A program made the position numbers and the translations under genes. The notes under the pieces were generated by a model, which was not told where the DNA came from, made no database searches, and was given only the letters and a program-made list of their open reading frames with translations. Shown in pieces: positions 57,945-64,000 of a DNA stretch of 64,000 bases (positions are counted from its first letter, which is position 1; each line of letters opens with the position of its first letter). Source of the stretch: Euryodendron excelsum (Eukaryota > Streptophyta > Magnoliopsida > Ericales > Pentaphylacaceae); assembly GCA_033060915.1 (NCBI GenBank), contig CM065388.1, forward strand, positions 29,699,001 to 29,763,000, given 5' to 3'.

Positions 57945-59768
57945 GCACTAATGAGGATTGCCTATGTATCCCTTTGTTAGGAATCAGGTTAGTCGTAGTT
58001 CAGACTTAGCGTTCGATTGAAAATAGACACTTTGTGGTCTTGTTTGATTTAAAAAGTCACTTTGGGGCCTTTGAAAAGTTTAACTTAAAAAGGGTTTGAT
58101 TTGAACTTTGATTGGAAGAATTGAAATGGAATTTTGATTTGGAACTTGGACTTGTTTTGGAAAGTTTGAATTGAACTTTGAAATCATCTTGACTTAGACT
58201 TGAAGATTTGAAAATCATCTTATACTTTGAAATCATCTTGATTTAGATTCGAAGATTTAGAAAAGGTTGAAGCTTCCTAACTTAGGGTTATGGTTGAACT
58301 AGGGCTTTGGCCTCCTAGGGTTTATGCAACCTAAGGTTTAAACATGCAATTGAAAAGTTTGATTTTATTAAATTTGATTTGAGGAAAGTTTCAAATTAGG
58401 AAAGTTAACATTTTCAGAAAGATTTGATTTTCGAAAGGTTTGTATTTGGAATTTAGAAAGTCGGGATTTGGAAAGATTCGATTGAATTTGACAATTTGAG
58501 TTTGAAAAGGTTTGACCTAGGTGTGAGGTAACTTGGGACTTAAGCAATCTTAAGACACCAGATTTATGCGATGCACTTCAATTGAAAAGATTTGATTTCA
58601 ATCAAAAAAAGGAATTTTTTTTTTTTTGAAGGTTTTGAAATTAGGAAAGGTTGAAATTAGGAAAGTTTCAATTTCTGTTACCTAGAATAGAAGATAAGAT
58701 TTTATTTCCAAAAATAAGATATTTGATTTGATTTCCCATTTGGACAATATTTGATTTGACTTGAAATTGGAAAACCTTAGTTTTGAAAATCTATCAATTT
58801 ATTTGACTTTTGAATCAGGAAATCTATGATTTTATATAATAAGAAAAAAAAGGGTTTTAAAAATCTAGGTTTTGTTTAAAATAGAAATCAATAATTTTAT
58901 GTGAGAAAACTAGAGTTTCCTAAACATGGACTCTAGGGTTTTGATTTGGACTTCAAGACAAAGAGTTTTTGGAAAGTCAATCTTTGAAAAAAAGTTTTAG
59001 GAAGTAGATTTGCAAAACTATTTAGAAAGAGATTTGAATATAGACTTTGTAGGTCTCTTAAATATCTCACTTTTCTAAAACGATTCTAATTATGAGAAGG
59101 CTAGAACCATTGTAGGGGTATTTTGACAACAACTAAGGTTTGAAATCCTAATATGGACTCTAGGATTTCTTTGAATGTAATACTTTCCTAAAATAGCTCT
59201 AATCATGAAATGACTAGAATCATCTTAGAGGTGTGACTTTTAAAACAACTTTGAAAACAATTCTTTTGAATGCAAGTTTGAAAACAATCTTTAATGCAAG
59301 TTTAAAAACCTCTTTGAATGTGTAATTATGATAGCAATAATGCAATAAGGACATGAACATACAAGGTTAGGTTTCACCACATAACCAAGAGGGTCGAACC
59401 CACACCATCTTAGGGAGAACTCAAAGAAAATTCTCGACGCAGTGATTCTCTCCAATGCCTTCCTATGTATGAACAGGGAGGTCCCTTGTTTCAAGCATGC
59501 AAAAAAAGGAGGTAGAAGATGGGGATTAAAATAGAAGAAAATCCAACTGGGTTAGGAGAGAGAAGTGAGAGATGGAGACTATATAAAAGTAAAATAGAAC
59601 CCTACCTTGTCTTCTTCTTTAGTTGAATGCTTCAATGGAAGACCTGCTCAAACTTTAAGATGACCTTCAAGAGCTTCCAAGGGCTAGACTTGACCTTCAA
59701 TGGAGCTTGGAGGCTAGGGTTTGAAGTGTATAGATTGGGGTTTGAATGTATGGATTGTATAAAGGCTA
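57945..59768 (-). repeat. LTR L7, main fragment
   Basis: Continues the fragment at 41461-41488. It carries the CTACGACTAACCTGATTCC-type block, GA-rich repeats, the GCATGCTTGAAACAAGG block and the leader donor at 59605, in the order expected for a minus-strand LTR like L4. It stops at the L8 insertion (59769); the promoter half would be beyond L8. Confidence 0.85.
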
Positions 59769-62700
59769 TGTAAACACCCCATTTTTGACTGCTCAGCGGT
59801 CTCCACTCCATCCAGACTTGTGTTCAAGTCAATGGGGGCATATTTTAATCCAAATTAACTTTATAAGTCTAATCCCGTCAATTCATAGCTTCGCGGGCCC
59901 CACCGGGCCCAAATAGAGGCAAAATATCCAAAATGCCCCTGGGGGCATCATTTGTTCTAAATACAACATGCAAGTCTTTCTGAAGACGGTAAGTCCCCTT
60001 CCCAATTCCAAATCAGGCACGTCTTTCTGAAGACGGTAAGTCCCCTTTCCAATTCCAATAGGCGCGTCTTTTCGAAGACAGTAAGTCCCCTTTCCAATTC
60101 CAAATCAGACACGTCTTTCCGAAGACGATAAGTCCTCTTTTCAATTCCAAATCAGGCGCGTCTTTTTGAAGATGGTAAGTCCCCTTTCCAATTCCAATTC
60201 CAATCCCTCTCCCTCTCTCGAGACAGTTTATTCCTTGAGACAGTCCGGCCCATTTTTCAAAGAAAATTTCTTCAAACCGTTAATTCCCTTTAAACCTGTC
60301 GATCAGGACGAAACCCCAAGTCCCCTAAATGGTAGAACGGTCCACCTTTGGCACCTGCTAGCCTGCCAATGTAGAAATGTCCGTTTAGGCACGCCTTTTC
60401 AGAAAGTTCATTCTCAAGCGCTAAGTCCCTTTAGCAGCTTTCCAAGATTAGACAGTCTCGGAAATGATCGCGAACCGTCAGAGTAGCAAAAATACTCGCA
60501 CACATCGCAACCGTCAGAGTAGCGGAAATACTCGCAAACAGGTCGATATAGGGAATTGCCAACAAACCCCTGTATCACGCGACCGCCGTCAGAGTGGCGG
60601 AAACACTCAAAACCCAGGTCAACAACAGTGCCTCCTAACCCACTTTGGTAAAAAAATGACTAAACTGCACCTAGGGCCATCTTTCGGCATTTTCTCAATA
60701 ACACATTTGAATCCTCAGAACAGTAAGACCAACCTTCCAAGATTGTCTTAAAGGCAATTCAGCATGATTAGGTGCCTTCTACTTAGTTTCGGGTCAATTC
60801 CGAGAGTTTTCGGTTAAGATGACTATTTTGCCACTAGGCATCCAAACGCCTCGGGAACCACACCGGCTCTGGGTATCAAACCGGTAACCTCCCAAGAATA
60901 CTTCTCATAGTGTTCTCAACCTTCTTTTATCATTTTGGATCATTTCGAGTCAATTCCGGTGAACTCGGTGCAAAATGACTGTTTTGCCCCTGGTGGGCCG
61001 ATTGCCTTTTCCAACCACACCGGCTTTGGGTATCAAACCGGTAACCTTTGGAAACATTCTAAGTAATGTTTCCAAGTCTCGAGTCTTTTTCTGGGACATT
61101 CCAAGTCCGTCCCGGCAGCTTTCCAACCCGGTTGACCGTTTTGCCCCTAATAACCCGGTCATTCCTTTCGACCCATCTTATCCTCATTTTTCAAGTCAAA
61201 TATCTCTGGGACACTATTCTAAACGTTCCTGCCCTTTTCTGGCTCTCCGGGTCATTCCCGGCCTCTTCAAATCATTCCCGGACTTTCCGGAGTCACTTCT
61301 TAAATACAGAGCCTCTTGGCACCACTGCAACAGGCGCCAAGTCTATCCCATCTCTATAAATACAGAGCCTCTTCCAACATGAAAGGGGTTCGTAAACTCA
61401 ATCGAAAAATCCTAATTTGCGATAAACAGAGCTCGTACACTTCCTAAACCCTAGCTTCCTTAGGTTTTCCAAACCCTAGCCACCATACACAAACCCTAGC
61501 CACATATACACTTATAGACACCCCTATACATTTATATACTAGCCTCCAACCCTCCATTGAAGACTTGGAGTTCTGCAACTATGAAGATTTGAAGACCAAG
61601 ACAAAGTTCTCAAAGACTGAAGCGAAGACCGAAGCGAAGACCGAAGAAAAAGCAAGAAAGCAAGGTGTGCAAAGCCAAGCAAAATAAAGAAGACACAAGG
61701 TAGGCTTTATATTTAAATTTCCGCACTTCGCCCCCTCTCTCTTCTCTCTCCTAACCCATTTGGGTTTTTTCTATTTTAATCCCCCATCTCTTTCCCCCCC
61801 TTTCTTTCATGCTTGAAACAAGGGGATTCCCGGTCCATGTGTAGGATTAGACTATTGGAGGATCACCGTGTCGGGAGCTTTCTTTTAGTCTAACCGGAAA
61901 CCACGTGGGTTCAACCCCCTTGATTATATGGTGAAGCCTTAACCATGTATGTTCACGACCCCAAATTTGCATTGTGCATATCATGATTCTTGCATTCTTC
62001 CAAAAGTCATTTCCAAACTTGTTTTCAAAACTTGCATTAAAACTTGTTTTCAAAATTGCATCAAATCTTCTTTTTCAAAACTTGTTTTCAAAATCACAAT
62101 CCTAGGGTGATTCTAGCATTTCCATGGCTAGGGTTGTTTTAGGAAAGTGCTATATTTAAAGTGACCAACATGGTCCATATTTTCAACTCCTTCTTGTTTT
62201 CAAAACCACTTTCTTAAAGTGGTTCTAGCCCTCTTATGGTTAGAATTGTTTTAGGAAAGTGAGATGTTTTATGTACATTTCAAAATCTCTTTTTGAAAAT
62301 CTCCTCCTAAAAATCTCTTTTCCAACATGCTTTCCAAAACCTCTTCTTTCCAAAATTATTTTTCAAAAACTCTCTCCAAAATTTTATTTTCCAAAACTTC
62401 ACTTTCAAACTCCTTTCCAATACACTTTCCTCAAAATTTACTTTCCTAAAAACTCTTTCCAAAAAGTTTCTTCTAAAATCTTGCTTTGAAAACTTTCTCA
62501 AAGTTTTTACTTTCCCAAAAACTCCTTTTTAAAATCTCTTTCCAAAAACTCTATCTTCAAATTCACTTTCCAAAAACACCTCTCTAGGTTTGCCTTCTAA
62601 AAATCTTCGTTTCTAAAAACTTACTTTCCAAAAATCTATTTTCTTAGATATCCAAGTCAAGCCCTAGAGTCAACAATTAGGAAACCCTAATTTTCCTCCC

Positions 62701-64000
62701 CAAAAATATGATTTTTAAACTTGCCTTCAAACCTAGGTTTCCAAAATCTCCCTTTTCACATCAAAACCTATTTTTCTACCCCAAAACTATGGTTTTCCAA
62801 ATCTAGGGTTTCTAAAACCTCCCTTTCCAAATCCTTGTCAAATCAAATGTTCCCTTTAGAAAACCAAATCCAATCTCCCGTTTAGGAAACTAGATCCAAT
62901 CCTCCGTTTTTTGAAACAAAATCAAACCTTCTCTTTTAGAAACAAAATCCAATCCCTTCCTAATCCAAATCTTTCCTAATTCAACTCTTTCCTAATCTTC
63001 TACTTTCCTAAATCTTAAGTTTCCAAAACTTGAACATAAAAATCTTTCCTAAATTTTAAAACTCAACTTCCACATTTTTCCCAATTTAACACTTTCCTAT
63101 TTCAAAACCTTTCTTAAAACAAAACTTTCTAATTTCAAAACTTTCCTAAGTTGAACTTTTCCTCATTCAAAACATTTCTAAATTCAACACTTTCCTATTT
63201 TCAAAACTTTTTTAAAATAAAACTTTCTTAATCCAAAACTTTCCTAAGTTGAAACTTTCTTAATTCTAAAACTTTCCTATTTCGAAAGCTTTCTAAATTC
63301 AAAACTTCTCAAAAATGAAAACTTTCCTAAAGCGGAACTTTCCAAATCGAAACTTTCATAAAATGATACTTTCCTAATTCAAACCCTTCCTAAATCCAAG
63401 CTTCCCTAATCTTTCAAATCCAATATTCAAGTCAATTCTTTTCAAAAATCTTTTCAGGTCAAGTTCAATCTTTCTTTTCTAAGTTCTTAAATCTAGGTTT
63501 CCTAAAACCAAGTCTTTCAAAACCAATATTTTCAAATCTTCCAATCAAAGTCCAAATTTCCTACTCTTCCAATTCCTATCCAAGTTCCAATTTCAACTCT
63601 TTTCCAAATCAACTCTTCTATTTTCAATCAGACTCTTGTCCAAACTACGACTGACCTTATTCCTCTAAAAGGATACGTAGGCAATCCTCATGGGTGCGGT
63701 CTCCACATTTTTCAAATTTCAAATTCCACAACATTTTTCAAGTTTTTATTTCCACAAAATTTTTCCAAATCTCCAATCTATTTTCCAACTTTCAATTTCA
63801 AATTTCTATTTCTAAATCTCTATTTTCAATTTCCAAAACCTTCTTTCCAAATTCAAACTTTTATCTCTTCCTTTTCAAATCAAATCAATTTCTTTCCAAA
63901 TCTATTTTTCAGTTCTCTTTTCTTGCACTTGAATATCATGCATCATGTTAGTTTCTTTTCAAACATTGTTTTTCAAAACAGATAGGATTAAACCATTTGT
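59769..64000 (+). repeat. LTR L8, truncated by the window end
   Basis: Begins TGTAAACACCCC inside L7; the five bases before it are GGCTA, and their copy would follow the LTR outside the window. Contains hairpin repeats (59960-60200), 30-bp array remnants (60475-60615), 160-bp-type units (60830-61290), TATAAATA (61355-61362), the donor at 61700 and CT-rich repeats (62250-63640). An older subfamily than E1. Whether it is solo or part of a full element cannot be seen. Confidence 0.88.
59960..60200 (+). repeat. Five 45-48 bp repeats with CGTCTT/AAGACG hairpins (L8)
   Basis: Each unit ends GGTAAGTCCCC and holds a hairpin: CGTCTT-TCTG-AAGACG (60020-60035), then loops TTCG, TCCG and TTTG. These are the counterparts of the CGTCTC-TTCG-GAGACG hairpins of L1 and E1, with the innermost C-G pair replaced by T-A. 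Confidence 0.8.

Overview
The window is plant nuclear heterochromatin-like DNA made almost entirely of nested LTR retrotransposons. I see no ordinary host gene, rRNA, tRNA or CRISPR array. An angiosperm is indicated by a primer-binding site that matches the 3' end of plant tRNA-Arg(ACG) with one mismatch, by a plant mobile domain (PMD) protein, and by plant-style GTAAGT/GTGAGT splice donors. The species cannot be named from the sequence.

One family dominates. It is a Ty3/gypsy-type element, probably close to the Tat/Ogre lineage, with giant LTRs (about 4.7-5.5 kb, TGTAAGCACC...GGGCGCGACA). The layout, left to right, is as follows. 1-1010 is the 3' end of an element and 1011-6098 its 3' LTR (L1). 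6099-6536 is an older 3' end. L2 is an old LTR (6537-17265) split by solo LTR L3 (10092-15375, minus, TSD TAGGT). 17266-29846 is an old internal region with a gag relic, an antisense PMD relic, a foreign minus-strand retrotransposon (18785-22840, tRNA-Asp-type primer site) and solo LTR L4 (23749-28448, minus, TSD CAAAG). L5 is an LTR (29847-39996) split by solo LTR L6 (31019-36488, TSD ACCGG). 39997-41460 is leader DNA of a further element. Then comes one complete element, E1 (41489-57939, TSD TGACC on both sides), inserted in a minus-strand LTR fragment, L7. L8 starts at 59769 and runs off the window.

E1 is 16,451 bp and non-autonomous. It has both LTRs, a primer site, a damaged gag lacking its core domain, no recognisable protease, reverse transcriptase, RNase H or integrase, and, on the opposite strand, a spliced gene of about 585 codons. 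That gene has a Ser/Arg-rich N-terminus, a PMD domain, a predicted coiled coil and an acidic tail. Its two coding exons join in phase 0, its 5' leader has an intron whose splice sites recur in diverged copies, and only two in-frame stops interrupt it. The 5' LTR of E1 has lost about 1.9 kb including the promoter.

The most unusual signals are structural. The LTRs carry arrays of short hairpins whose arms change in a compensatory way between repeat units and between LTR families. The same GGCGCC palindrome cassette sits just upstream of the LTR TATA box and just upstream of the presumed first exon of the antisense gene, so both transcription units may share one type of control element. The leader donor CAAG/GTAGGC is kept in most LTR copies. 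All coordinates and alignments were made by eye.
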